Positions 36,700 to 48,250 of a DNA stretch of 64,000 nucleotides are shown piece by piece. The stretch's first letter is position 1; each line of letters begins with the position of its first letter. The notes beneath the pieces were generated by a model, which had not been told where the DNA came from, did no database searches, and was given only the letters and a program-made list of their open reading frames with translations. This stretch comes from Paragordius varius (Eukaryota; Nematomorpha), in assembly GCA_964247055.1 (NCBI GenBank), contig OZ176057.1, forward strand, positions 1,426,001 through 1,490,000, given 5' to 3'. The position numbers and the translations under genes are program-made.

Positions 36700-37545
36700 A
36701 TGATCTCAAACAAGCCGATGGTTTCGTATATGTTGGTGATCGGTTGGTTATCCCAACAGCTGCGCGAAGACGAATTTTGGCTTGGTTTTATGTTGGACAT
36801 CCGGGGATTGCTATGAAAAACACAGCCAGGTCGTTGGTGTTTTGGCCCGGAATGGATAAGGACATTGAAGAGTTAGTACACGACTGTCAGTGTTGTCAGA
36901 GGAACAGGGCGAACGTTGCTGAGAATCCGGTATATAAATGGAACTTCAATGTGGGAATATGGGAAAGACTCCATGTGGACATCGCGGGTCCCATGTGTGG
37001 TAAATATTGGTTGGTTTTAATTGACGCGTTCTCAAGATGGGTGGAGGTGGAGATACTTAGCAGTATTACATCTGATGTGATTTTGAAACAATTGGAGAAA
37101 TGGTTTTCCTCTTATGGTTTTCCAAGAATGCTAGTATCTGATAATGCTACTTATTTCAAATCATTCAATTTTCGAGAAAAGATGACAAACTGGAACGTTA
37201 ATCATGTGATGTCGGCTCCTTACCACCCAAGTACAAATGGTTTGGTGGAAAGAGTAATTTATACGTTGAAATCAAGATTTCGTTCCACGATGATGACTGG
37301 CGTGAAGAGTCAAGAGGCTTTAAATAATGTTTTATTGGCCTATCGAAATTCATGGCATAACGAGATAAAGACGACCCCCGCATCGTTGTTTTTGAAGAGG
37401 AACATCAACATACCGTTGAATTGGTTGCAAGATAAAGAAACGCCTAAAGAAAGTACACCACCGAGACCCTTAAGAGAATTTACGCCTGATCAGTCAATAT
37501 TTATAGAATCGATACATCTAGAGGATAGCGACCGGGTACGGTTGA
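36700..37545 (+). mobile_element. Gypsy-2 integrase region
   Basis: Zinc domain (HPGIAMKNTARSLVFWPGMD ... CQCCQ) and DDE core: 'LHVDIAGPMCGKYW', 'LVSDNATYFKS' and 'PYHPSTNGLVERVIYTLKSR'. This is the best preserved part of the element. Confidence 0.88.
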
Positions 37546-37710
37546 AGTAAGGACGGGGCCGTTATCGTACGAAGTAAAGGATGAAGATGCAAAAGAGATG
37601 AGGAAACATGCCGATCAACTGAGGTCGGATGGTGAGCAGAGTGAGGCCCCCAGGCGTTACCCAGATCGAGTCCGCAAACCTCCTAAGCGTTTTTTAGAGG
37701 ATGAAGAGAA

Positions 37711-37956
37711 TGATATGTAGTTGATATTACAACATTGCATCATTGTATTTTTATCTTACATCATATTATTATATTAATCGCGTTTGGCGTTTATGTTCGT
37801 GCGTCATTATTAGTGGAATTCTCATATGTAAATTCGTAAAATAAAAGACATATTTTTACAATTGTGACGCACATGCATGTTAAAATTATCATTAATAAAA
37901 AAACGAAATTTTTAATAAATTATCATTGTTTTGTATTTTCACCAAGATTCATATTA
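37711..37956 (+). repeat. Gypsy-2 3' LTR
   Basis: 246-bp partner of 33756-34012, preceded by a purine-rich stretch (gaagagaa). Confidence 0.92.
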
Positions 37957-37961
37957 CTGTG

Positions 37962-39240
37962 TAATATACCACACCGATGGTGTAAAACAGGCAAAGTATG
38001 TTTTAATTTTGTACTGTGTCAAAGTTCAAAATATCTGGTCACATTAGCGAAAGATGATTCACTCAATTCAATAATTAAAACGGTTGTGGATATAGTTAAC
38101 CACATTCATGACAGAGAAATCAACCGTCGTAAATTAAAAACCTTCTGAAAAATATCCACACTGAGTTTGATGATATTCTTTTGTACACCGCTGTGATATG
38201 GCTAAGTCTTAGCAAAGTATTAAATAGATTTTTTGTTTTAAGACATGAATTTTATAAAAGATAACAAAACCTTTGACGAGAAAATAATAGTGACAAATGG
38301 TGAGTTTTATTAGCCTACCTTTGCGACATTACTTATAAATTTAGTACTTTTAATACAAGCGTTTAAGGGAGCAAAATAAAAATCCAATTGCTAATCAAAT
38401 ATTTGCTTTGAAGAAATTTTAGTAATATATAAACAAGAATTTATAAATAAAGCACCACTATATTTTCCAACACTCAAAACGATTCATGAAGAAAATATGG
38501 AATTCACCGTGGAGATTAGCTTAATAATGGACAATCATTTAACATTTTTATCTAATGAGATGAAATTTAGATTTTAAGAATTAAGAAATATTAAAAATTG
38601 CTTAAAACTATTTGAAAATCATGGAATATGGATATATCCAATATTAAGCAACTTGAGCATTTCGGTTTCGATCAAGCGCATATCAGAAGAATTCTTAGAT
38701 TTTATAAATGATTCCAATTTGGAGACTATATTCAAGTAGAATCGTAGAGAAGAAAGATATGAAGAGTTTTGGCAAGATATGCCAAATAAATATCAGAATA
38801 TAAAAAAATGTGCGCAAGTTATCCTACTGTTTGTTTTCCTCAACTTACACGTGTGAGATGGCATATTCTAAAATGAAGTGTGTCAAGAACACATGCAGAA
38901 ATCTCCGATTACAGAGACGACGTATAAAGATTAGCCTGTCATGAGAAACCGATTTGTCAAAAATTAATGGTTAATATCAAAATAAATGTTGTTATCCAAA
39001 TATTTTAAATTTTTAGACTAAATCGTGCAAAACGAGTTTTTAGCTGGATTATGCGATCCGCAAAAAATTCATTGTGCTGATTTAGAGTATAAATATGTGC
39101 ATATGTTGTGTCAACTAGATATGGAATACATTATAAGGTTCATGGCCCTCGGAAAAAAATATATTTTATTTGGCCCGTCAAATTTTTTGGTGATAGCGAA
39201 ATATATAAACACTTCTAAATACTATTTGTACACTTTTTAT
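37962..39240 (+). mobile_element. hAT transposase C-terminal part (ZBED5-like), decayed
   Basis: Broken plus-strand frames follow the middle and C-terminal half of ZBED5/SCAND3-like hAT transposases in the right order. These are 'SLNSIIKTVVDIVNHIHDRE' (~38060-38120), 'LLYTAVIWLSLSKVLNRFF' matching the family's LLHTEVRWLS-KGKVL-R-F (~38180-38245), 'ALKKF' and 'MEFTVEISLIMDNHL' (~38400-38540), 'FWQDMPNKYQNIKKCAQVIL' matching FW--L---YP-LS--A---L (~38770-38830), and a C-terminal 'NTCRNLRLQRRR' matching K-RNRL-LE-DLR (~38890). A possible non-coding 3' end with 'ttggcccgtcaaatttttt' follows near 39170. Many stops; no active transposase. It may be the other half of the element at 30985-31860, now separated by Gypsy-2, an R2 copy and a MITE. 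Confidence 0.7.
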
Positions 39241-39391
39241 AGGTGAGAATATATCTATCAATCACATCTGAATTCAAAAATTCGTTTGCTTTTGGGTGAT
39301 TTTTTAAAAATAATTCATCAACATTAATTTAAAGACGATGGAATATTTTTATCGAAATTTTGAGGTATTATGAGAGCCATTAGAAAGTGTT

Positions 39392-39949
39392 TTAACACTT
39401 GGATACAACACATATTTTAGTCCTTCGATTCAAATTGGGGTAGTTTAATACCCCAGGCCTGTTTAAAATTAAATTTCAAAAAATATGGAAGAAATCGAAA
39501 CCATGGCAAAATTTTGCACTTATATAACATTAATAAACCGAAATATATAAAAAAATTTAATTAAAAATTCTTGATATTACATATTTTAAGCAAAAACCGA
39601 AAGGTAATTTGGTCATTGTGTGAAAAATAATACAAAATAAACCGCTCTTTCTGTTTCTATCAATGTTAGATGTAATTTAAATAAAAAATAAGCTCTAATT
39701 CTACCCTTAAAATTAAAGAAAGACGATATTTTGCAAAAATTTTGTAAAATAAAAATGGCGGCGAAGTAGTTTGACACGGAATTTTTTTAAAACAAAATTT
39801 CATTTAGATATTTTGGCTAATTTATATAATTATTATTAGGATAGAAGCATAGATTTAAATTAAGACCGTTTCTTTCAGTAGTTTTTTAAAAATACTAAAT
39901 CAAATTTTGTCTGGGGTATTTAGATGCCCCAAAATGAATTAAATGTTAA
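39392..39949 (-). mobile_element. R1 TIR element, reverse orientation
   Basis: Ends TTAACACTTGGAT and AATTAAATGTTAA. Contains the R1 landmarks in reverse ('caaattggggtagttta', 'aaaatggcggcgaagtagtttga'). Non-coding, about 558 bp. Confidence 0.6.
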
Positions 39950-40870
39950 TACCGTTTCCATCATGCCTTAAAATAATGTGATATACGTTTCAACAAAGTT
40001 TTGGTGTTAAAAATTTTTTGAATGTGTGCATTTTTTTGATGCCATTATCTAACCTATGTTAGAAAATGTCTAAAAATCTCTTTTCCTATATTTTAACACT
40101 TTATGACCATTTCCATCAGTTTATCCCAATAAGATTTAACGTGTTAGTCCTGATAGTATCCTTTCTTAAGCCTCGTGGCGCATAATATAAAGCTTTTTTC
40201 AAATCTATTTAGAATTCTCAACTCAATCTATTTGGCCGCCCATTTTCTCTAAGTTTTTTTAATCCCTAATACAATAGGCAAATAAATGGACAATATGGTT
40301 CGAAAATGTGAGGAATTAATTCTAGTAAGCTTTTAAGTCGTATTAAAAACTTGATATTCATGAATTTAAAATCATCTCTTTAGTTCAATCATTTGGAGCT
40401 ATGCCAACTTAACACTCCTGGAATTCATAAAAATGTAAGATTTTTATTTAACATAGGACACTGGTGATAATTAAACTTTAACTAAAACTTTTCAGTCTTT
40501 AAGAATGAACTCTGGGGGAGTTAACTAACTTAATATAAAGGTGAAAATTTTAAGTGTTAAGTAAATATCTGAATTTTGAAGGGCGAAAAATTTAAACGCT
40601 TAAAAATTAAAAAAAGTGTTTTGTTTTTGTATCTTGTTTATGATATATTTTATTGATATTTTTTGGAATGAAGCATTTAGCTTTTACCAAAAATTTTTTT
40701 GAAATGCGCGATTTTGCCATTTTTTCATATGGGCAGTTACCACAAAAGTGTAAATAACTTTCTTTAATTTAAGGCCACAACCTAAACATGAGATTCTTAT
40801 TTATTTACTTCAGAATTATATTTATCAGGATATTTTTTATGGATTCTTGTTTAAATGGCATAAATTCAAT
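39950..40870 (+). repeat. R2 repeat split by an R1 element
   Basis: The left part (gtttccatcatgccttaaaat..caacaaagttttgg) and right part (ttttattgatattttttggaatgaagc..aaaagtgtaaataactttcttt..atcaggatattttttatgg) match the R2 copy at 33240-33755. The R1 element at 40093-40560 lies between them. Confidence 0.55.
40093..40560 (+). mobile_element. R1 TIR element inside R2
   Basis: 468 bp with ends TTAACACTTTATGACC and AAGTGTTAA and the internal marks 'ggccgcccattttctctaag' and 'aatacaataggcaaataaatgg'. Non-coding. Confidence 0.65.
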
Positions 40871-41810
40871 TTGGCCTTATTTAATAACTTATAAAAAAAT
40901 AGAATAGTTGGCTTGCAGTGGACACTTAAAATTCAAATTGAGTTAAAAAGATGCATACATATAAAATTAAATTTTAAATTTTTTCATTTCCTTTTTAATC
41001 TACATATATTATGTATTAATTGAATTTAAATGTTAAACAATAATAGTAATCTATAAAAAATATCACTAAATTTAGCTACAATTAGATGTTAATTTATACG
41101 CCACTAACAAGAGTATTTGATTACGGAAAACATTACAATTGATAATAAACACTTGGATACGGATTAATTGGCAGAATGATGCAGTATATGCTATAAACTC
41201 CCCACAATCACAAATATTCCAAGATAAAAATATAGACTTTAAACTCATGAATGACACGCTATAGAATAAAATTAAAATAAATAGTGGTTAAACACTCATT
41301 TGCTTGTAAAATTCCTTATTAGCTATTCGATATCATTAAAGTTAACACAATCAATTATGTATTTGATTGTATTTAAAAGACGACCTAAGCAGTCTATCTT
41401 GATTTAAATAATTGAAATATGCTAAATTATATCAATTTTTACTTTATAATTTAAATTTTAGTTTATATTTTAATTTTATTTTTTACGTTTGACAAAGATT
41501 ACTTGTAGTAATCGAAATATCAGAATAAATTTATATAATTTTTGCTGAATTATTGCATATATAATAATATAATAGTATAATTAATTATAAGATATAAAAA
41601 CTTTTAAAATTGTATTTTAATATCTAATAAACTAACCAATTGTAATATTATAGTGTAATAATTGGTGCATTTAATATACCTTTAATTTCTTCCTCGCTAA
41701 TTAAATTTTCTTCAAGAGATTTTAGGCATAGTGCGCCACATCGAATTCCTAAAGCAAAGAAAAAGGCTTAAAAATTAAAAGAAAAACATAATTTAAAACC
41801 TATTATATAG
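40871..41810. other. AT-rich DNA, nothing recognised
   Basis: No supported feature. A 61-residue minus-strand frame at 41072-41257 has no domain. Confidence 0.5.
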
Positions 41811-42010
41811 CAGTGGTACTCAACCGCGGCCAGCATGCGGCCCTAAGAGTGCTTTTTCCCTATGACCATATTGATACTTTAATTATTTTTTATTAATCAA
41901 TTTTTTAAATACATATATACGATTGTCGCTTATAATATTAATTTTCTTTAGATTGAATTCTGGTAATTTTTATTTTTTACCCAATTCGAAACGTAAAAAT
42001 TGGAGTGAAT
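41811..42010 (+). mobile_element. hAT element left-end fragment
   Basis: cagtggtactcaaccgcggcc..catgcggccctaagagtgc matches the left end at 30985-31150, including 'atattgatact(t/g)aattattttt'. No coding part and no right end identified. Confidence 0.65.
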
Positions 42011-43488
42011 AAAAAGCTAAGGACTAAAAAAATTAACATTAGATTATTAACGAAACACTTGTTTTCAAGTAAATAAAAAAATTTATTAAAGGAAACCCTA
42101 CATATTTTTTAGGATGTTAAATACCATCCTTAACTATTTAGAAATTTAATTACAATCGATAGTAGAGGATCAAACAAGGCAGTTAGAGCTAATACGGTTT
42201 TGATATTAGATTCCATAAGGTTAAAATTTCAAGTTTTAAATTAATGTTATATATTTTAGATTTTTCTATTATATATAGAATTCAGTGCAAAAATTAAATG
42301 TTTGCCCTAGATTTTTGATAAGAAACAAAAAAACATATAAAACATGCATGAGAATCAATTATCTGAAATGAAACAAATTCTACGATTCAATATCAAACAA
42401 TAAACTTTATGACAAAATACTTTCCCCTGATTTTGATGAAAGAAGAGGAGGAGCCCTGAGTCTGCGACAAAATTAAGAATTTTTTTAAGATTTCCCGCAG
42501 ATCCATGGCATCAAATTATTATTAAGCTAATTTTTGGGATGAACTTTTTAACAAATCTCATTTCTTATAATGCAAGCGACAAAAATTTAAAGTCAATCAT
42601 TATATTATGTGATTCTTGTCAAATGAAAATTTATATAAAAACTATTATTTTATCATCAAACGAAATGTATAAATAAATTTTAAGCTATTTATCATTTATT
42701 ATTATAAAATGTGAATTAGATTGTCATAATAATTAGGAATTCTTCCGATTCAGTGCGATCTTTTATGATAAAGAATTTATAAAAATTTCCTCCAATTCCG
42801 TGCGTTCTTTTATGACCTTTCCTGTAATATTTAAATCATATTTTTTTGATTGAAGTTTTCATATTATCTATCGCTTTTCTTATCTGATCAATCTCATAAT
42901 AATTCTTTGTTTTTGTCAACAGCTTCTTTTGAAAGTTTTTATAGGCTTCTTTTTAGAATTACAACATACGTTCATAATTTTACTTAAAACTATGGGATAT
43001 ATAAAATATTATTAGGTTACTTTACTAGAAGAGCTATCAATTTTTCTTTGGGTATACATATATCGGTTTTAGGCATGTTATTTAGTTTAAGGAAACTCGA
43101 TAACTCAGATGTGTTTATTATAAGGAAACCCTTTATTTGAAAAAGTGAGCATAGGAAACATTTAAAGGGTTTTCTTTTTTTATTTACTCCAACCTTAGAC
43201 TTTTTTAAATACTAGGAACCGATATAGGACTACCAAAACACAAAGGCTCTATTTTTCAATCCTATATGTATATGCAAAAAAACCGTTATTTGACAATAGG
43301 TATTTATAAAAAACGCGAATTACTTTTTTTTGTAAAATGTGGCAAAGAATATGATCGACTACTGAATTTTTTTTTATATACTTTAATTTATTTAATTTCA
43401 ATAAAAATTTAAATTATGCGCCAAAAACTAAAAATATAAGGACAAAATATTTTAATAATCGCTCTACATATTTAAATTTTATAATATA
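42011..43488. other. AT-rich DNA with one short direct repeat
   Basis: 'ttc(t)tccgattcagtgcgatcttttatga' at ~42740 recurs at ~42790 as 'tcctccaattccgtgcgttcttttatga'. Otherwise no gene or element is recognised. Confidence 0.4.
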
Positions 43489-43741
43489 CAGTAATAACTA
43501 TTATACTGACAAAACGTAAAAAGACAAATATTTTTTTTAAACACAACCATACCATACTTTAAAATCTTGATTTATTTCAATATAACTCATTTGAAATAGA
43601 AATATATATATTACTAACACAATTAATATTATTTATATAGATGTAACTAAATAGCTAGTATGAAAAAAATTAATTTTAAAAAGTATGGGTATCTTTTAGT
43701 TAAAAATATCTGTCTTTATATTTTTATTTGATAATTTACTG
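43489..43741. mobile_element. M1 MITE with TA target duplication
   Basis: Starts CAGT, ends ACTG, TA on both sides, 253 bp. Arms: attatactgacaaaacg..aaaagacaaatatttt and the complement. Non-coding. Confidence 0.8.
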
Positions 43742-43924
43742 TATAACTCGTTGTCTTTATTGCAAAGTAAAAGAAATAAAGATATTGGCAACAAATCAAC
43801 TCTCTATCTTACCATTATAATTAAATAATTTATATGGGAAAAATTGCGGTCTTAAAGTATGGTTGTCTTTTGATCTAAACATTTATTTGTCTTTATGTTT
43901 TTACTTATAATTTCAATTTTTACT
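43742..43924 (+). mobile_element. M1 MITE, truncated
   Basis: Part of the centre and a full right arm (aaagtatggttgtcttttgat..tttgtctttatgtttttac..tttcaatttttactg), lying directly beside the complete M1 copy. The left arm is missing. Confidence 0.6.
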
Positions 43925-44404
43925 GCATATATAATTAAATGGTCAAATATGGGGTTTAATATCTCTAAAACATACAAATTTAACATCGGCTATAATATAA
44001 TATTTTCATACGGTGGTTTGTTAAACAATATTAGATTTGGCCCCTGTAGTTTTCCAGACCGCATTCAAGTACGATGTTATGGCTACAATCTTCTTGCTAT
44101 ATAATATTAAAATTCAAAACATTAAAATTATTAGCTTAACAATTGATAGAAAATATTATAAAATTAAAAAGTTATGATCCTAATAAATAAGGAAAAAATT
44201 AATTCTGAGGTCAAACACTTTTATATAATAAAAATAATAGATATTAGTGTTAAACCGGTTTTTGTATCCAATAATCATAATTTGCGCCGATGAACCCATT
44301 TAAAACGACAAGGACCACACTTGATTTATTTAAAAGTAGAGAAAAATACGGACACTAAATTTAATACCAATTGAATCAATTTGGATTATAAATATTATAT
44401 ATAT
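43925..44404. other. AT-rich DNA, nothing recognised
   Basis: A 69-residue frame (43895-44104) overlaps the M1 right end and has no domain. Confidence 0.45.
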
Positions 44405-44408
44405 CAGG

Positions 44409-44510
44409 GTTGTCCAACATTTAATTTATTCTTTATCAAAAAAGAAAACCTTTATTCTATAAACAGAAAGGGAAAAATTTACTGCACGGGGGGGTTTTCA
44501 TCATTACACG
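44409..44510 (+). mobile_element. Possible hAT left-end fragment
   Basis: cagggttgtccaacat directly follows an AT microsatellite, as a hAT end would. A G-run (gcacgggggggtttt) follows at ~44490. No matching right end found. Confidence 0.4.
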
Positions 44511-44800
44511 TCTTGGCATTACCATCGCATTTGTAATTAATTAGCATGTTATATATGCCATTTTTTGCACTATTCTTTGAACCAACATTCATACTCTTTG
44601 AACAGTAAAATACTTGTGTTTTACTGAAATTATTTGTCCTTCAACAATATGGTAGGATGGTAATTCATAAATCAAATAAAAACTAAAGGGTATCTTCAAG
44701 CCAGGAGTGCCAAAAAGTAACGCATGTATCAACTCCATATATTTTCTTAGTGGTCCTAAATAATGGAAATAATAAAAATTTAATACACGGACAAAACTTA

Positions 44801-45023
44801 CAAAATTAAAACTATACAAACAAAACGTATAAATATAAAGACAAATATTTTTATCTAAGACAATCATACTTTTAAAATCTTAAATATAACTGATTTTTTG
44901 AAAATAAATAAAATATCGTATATATATTAGTAATACAATCAATTAAAAAGTATGGTTGTCTTTAAAAAAAAATATTTGTCGTTATGGTTTAACGTTTTGT
45001 TCGTATAATATCAATTTTTACTG
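44801..45023. mobile_element. M1 MITE
   Basis: 223 bp. Left end caaaattaaaactatac, right end tcaatttttactg, TA on both sides, with the M1 arms (aaagacaaatatttttatct / aagtatggttgtcttt). Confidence 0.75.
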
Positions 45024-45168
45024 TAAATAAACGGGTAATATCCGAAAATTAAAACTTATTTTTATTGTTTTAATATAAATCAAATATCCTATTCTTTTTA
45101 TGGAATATAATTAAATATCAAAAAAATTACATTTTACTTAATAATTAAAGGTTTATAAAAAATTTTTT

Positions 45169-45672
45169 TAACACTCCATGACCTTTTGGGGTATTTTTAT
45201 ATCCCGGAGAGATTTAAAATTAAAATGACCTTTTAGAATATACAAAAATTTTTATCTAATAAATGTAAATTGTAAAAAAATCCTCTCAAACTTTGTCGCC
45301 GCTATTTTTTTGGTTAGTTTTGTTTAATCACTATAATGCAACAGGCAAATACATGTATTTTATATTTAGAAAAATAATTAACTTTAAAAATCTTTCAGTC
45401 TACATTTACCAGCAAAAATTGATATATTTTTATGTTAATATCAGCTGTTCGTTTCAATCGTGTTTAAGAGCTATCCCAATTTTATTCTCTGAAAGTCACA
45501 AAACTGTAAAAATATAAAGTTTGTTCTCTTATTACATGGGAACAATGTGTTTAATTAGTAGAACCATATTAATTTGTAAAACAGAGTTTATTACAAAATT
45601 GAGTTCTGTGATATAAAAACATCCCAATATGTCATCGTGGACAAAAAAGTGAAAAAGTTTATAAAGTGTTAA
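45169..45672 (+). mobile_element. R1 TIR element, reference copy
   Basis: The clearest R1 copy: 504 bp from TTAACACTCCATGACC to AAGTGTTAA. Internal order: 'ttggggtatttttatatcc', 'ctctcaaactttgtcgccgc', 'atgcaacaggcaaatacatg', 'atcagctgttcgtttcaatc', 'agctatcccaatttta', 'catcccaatatgtcatcgtg'. The subterminal cccaat and tatatc blocks are also inverted. No protein is encoded. Confidence 0.75.
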
Positions 45673-46002
45673 CAAAGACAAAAATATAAAAAATAAAGTT
45701 CAGTAAAAAAGTTTGAAAAAACAATACACTATTCTAAAAAGGGGTTTGAAACGGAGATTAGGGTTTTGAAAAAAGATTATATTAAAGCCTAATATTTTAT
45801 TTAGTACGTCTCAAAATAAAAAAATTTGGTTCACTATCAATATACGAGATGTGCGGATATATGGCCCCAGACTGCCTATATAGGATTGTATAGAATGGAA
45901 TTCGTATTTGCTTAAATAGCGTTTCAACACGTGGGCGGAATTCGGTAATCGCATAATTCGTTCAATTTTCTGTAGCTTTCTTTTAACCTGATATAACATA
46001 TA

Positions 46003-46212
46003 CAGTAAAAGTAAAATGTAAAAATAAAAAGGCAAATATATTATTTTTCAAAAAGCAACCATACTTTTTAAGCCTTTATTTATTCCAAAAAACCATGTGT
46101 ATTTAAACAACAAATTAAATTTGAAAACTCAAGTTTGAAAAAGTAAAGCGGTTTGAGAAAAATATTATCATTATATTTTAATATTTTGTCTGTAAAATTT
46201 CAGTTTTTACAT
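46003..46212. mobile_element. M1 MITE, decayed
   Basis: Left end CAGTAAAAGTAAAATG after TA; right arm 'atattttgtctgtaaaatttcagtttttac'. The inner arms (aaaagcaaccatactttttaa / tttgaaaaagtaaag) are inverted. Confidence 0.65.
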
Positions 46213-46397
46213 TGGGCTAAAATGATTGATCAAAATTTCTTACAACTCAAACTGCTAAAAACAGATAAAAAACTTTTTCATAAAAAGCTGGATAGCTTAC
46301 GATGGTGAACCATCAAAACTAACTGTTAACAACAAGAACAACATATAATAAAGCTATTTCAAATCTTTATTTCAATCTAAATTTTTTTTATACATAT

Positions 46398-46840
46398 TTA
46401 ACACTTCAATAGCATTTCACTTTTTTGTCCTACCTTTTGGAGTAGCTTTATATCACACAGTCCAATTTTATCTACAGTTTTGGATGTTAATTTAGTTAAT
46501 CAAGCACTGTTCTTATATATTAGAAAATAAGCTTATATTTTTCAATTTTTATGACTTTTAGACCCTAAAATTGGGGCAGCTTCAAAACACGATTGAAACG
46601 AACAGTTGATAATAAAAAATATATTAATCTTTGCTGGCAAAATGTAGCCTAAAATTAGAGCTATCATACATTTTATAACCATAATATACAGTTATTTGCC
46701 TATTGCGTTAGCGATTTAAAAAAAATTTATAGAAAAAAATGGTGGCTAAAAAGTTTGGGTTGATGATTTTTTTACAATTTTAGATTTTTTAAAAATTTAT
46801 TTATGTATAATGCGCCTAAAAGACTAAAGAAAGGAAATTT
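46398..46840 (-). mobile_element. R1 TIR element, reverse orientation
   Basis: Starts TTAACACTTCAATAGC and runs through 'aaaattggggcagctt', 'gattgaaacgaacagttgat', 'atttgcctattgcgttagc' and 'aaatggtggctaaaaagtttg', the R1 order reversed. The far end is not clear. Confidence 0.6.
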
Positions 46841-47329
46841 AAAATCAGCTTATTTATTTTTATAATATTCGAATTTTAAATCGCTATTTCCTATTTACAA
46901 TAATATAAAATCTATGTCAAAATCTGTGATGATTGGTACCTTTAAAGCTTGAATTAACCAATCAATATGGATTGATCCCTATATATATATACAGTATGCA
47001 TTTTAATGTGTGTTAAGGAATTTTATTGCCAGTCAAATAACATAAATGGTTTATCAAATGCGTAAAATACTGATCCACAATATTTCGTAGTACACATATG
47101 AAAAATAGGATTGTAGAATTAACATAGGCTTTAGTTTGATGGATATTCTGTAATGTTAAATTTTGATAATATAGATATTTTTGTTAACATTTGAATTTAT
47201 TGTTGATACGTATTTAGATGCGGAATTTGGGTTTTTATCTTTTAATAAATTAATAAATAGTAAAATAGGTATTTTTAGATTTTTTATGTTTATTATTCCT
47301 AATAATAATTAGTATTTTTCAACACGATA

Positions 47330-48250
47330 AATACCTGTTTAATCAAAATTGGTATTAAGGTAAATATATATTTGTGAAATTTTTTGCATTGTTAATTATT
47401 AATATTTTTAAGTATTTAGACATTTTAATCAGGTAAAAATTGCGGTTTTTAATAAATTTAGTCAAATTTAATTTTTTTTTGTTTTAGTATTTTAACATTG
47501 TTAAATGTAATAAATTACTACATTTTTTGGACATTTTAATAAATACAGTGTTTTCAATAAATTTAGTAAAATTAATTGTTTATTAGGTTTTGCATTGCTA
47601 TTTGTAATTAATTACTAAATATTTTGGAAATTTTAGTAAATACAGGTAAAAATTGCGGTATTTAATAAATTATTTAAATTCTTTTTGTTTTTTTTATTTA
47701 AAATTGTTTATTGTAATTAATTACCACATATTTTGGACATTTTAATAAATCCAGGTAAAAATTGCGGTTTTTAAATTTGGTCAAATATAATTTTTATGTT
47801 TTATTTATTCAACATTGCTAATTGTAATTAATTACTACATATTTTTGACATTTTAACAATTACGGAAAATTGCGTAATAAATATAGTAAAAAAATAATTT
47901 TTTTATTTAACATTGTTAATTGTAATTACAACATATTTTGGACATTTTAATAAAGGTAAAAATTGCGGTATTCAATAAATTTTGTCAAGTTTAATTTTTT
48001 TTGTTTTTTATTTAATTTTGTTTATAAATTATGTTATTTTGACATACTATAATAAAGACAGGTAATAACAGATTTAAGAATTTTTTGTTTCTTCTGTATT
48101 GCATTGTTAATTAATAACAATTTTAAAATATTTTTGTTATAATTAACAAAACAGGTAAAAATATTTGGGCGTGAGAAATTTTTTTATTATTTTTTAGGTA
48201 TTTTATTGTAATTATTAAAATTTTCAAATATTTTTGTTATATTAATAAAT
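47330..48250 (+). repeat. Tandem array in left arm of FB
   Basis: About nine units of 95-115 bp. The best conserved core is 'tttggacattttaataaata' plus 'caggtaaaaattgcggt'. Units towards the inner side are the most diverged. Confidence 0.75.

Larger units (their letters stand above)
33756..37956 (+). mobile_element. Gypsy-2: Ty3/gypsy LTR retrotransposon fossil
   Basis: A 4.2-kb element with a perfect 5-bp target duplication (ctgtg at 33751-33755 and 37957-37961). Parts: 5' LTR 33756-34012, likely primer site directly after it (tggcgacgat), gag-like region from ~34.02 kb, protease near 34.88 kb, RT and RNase H ~35.2-36.4 kb, integrase ~36.7-37.5 kb, 3' LTR 37711-37956. It is of the same K02A2.6/Mag-like lineage as Gypsy-1 but a distinct family, since the LTRs are unrelated in sequence. 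The LTRs differ by about 3% plus one indel, suggesting an age similar to or a little younger than Gypsy-1. The interior is clearly broken, at roughly eight to ten places. Confidence 0.95.

Noticed and set aside
47330-48250. CRISPR-like or centromeric satellite interpretation of the ~100-bp repeats
   Set aside because: The units are diverged, lack unique spacers, and are mirrored in an inverted arm, so they belong to the foldback element. The genome is also eukaryotic.
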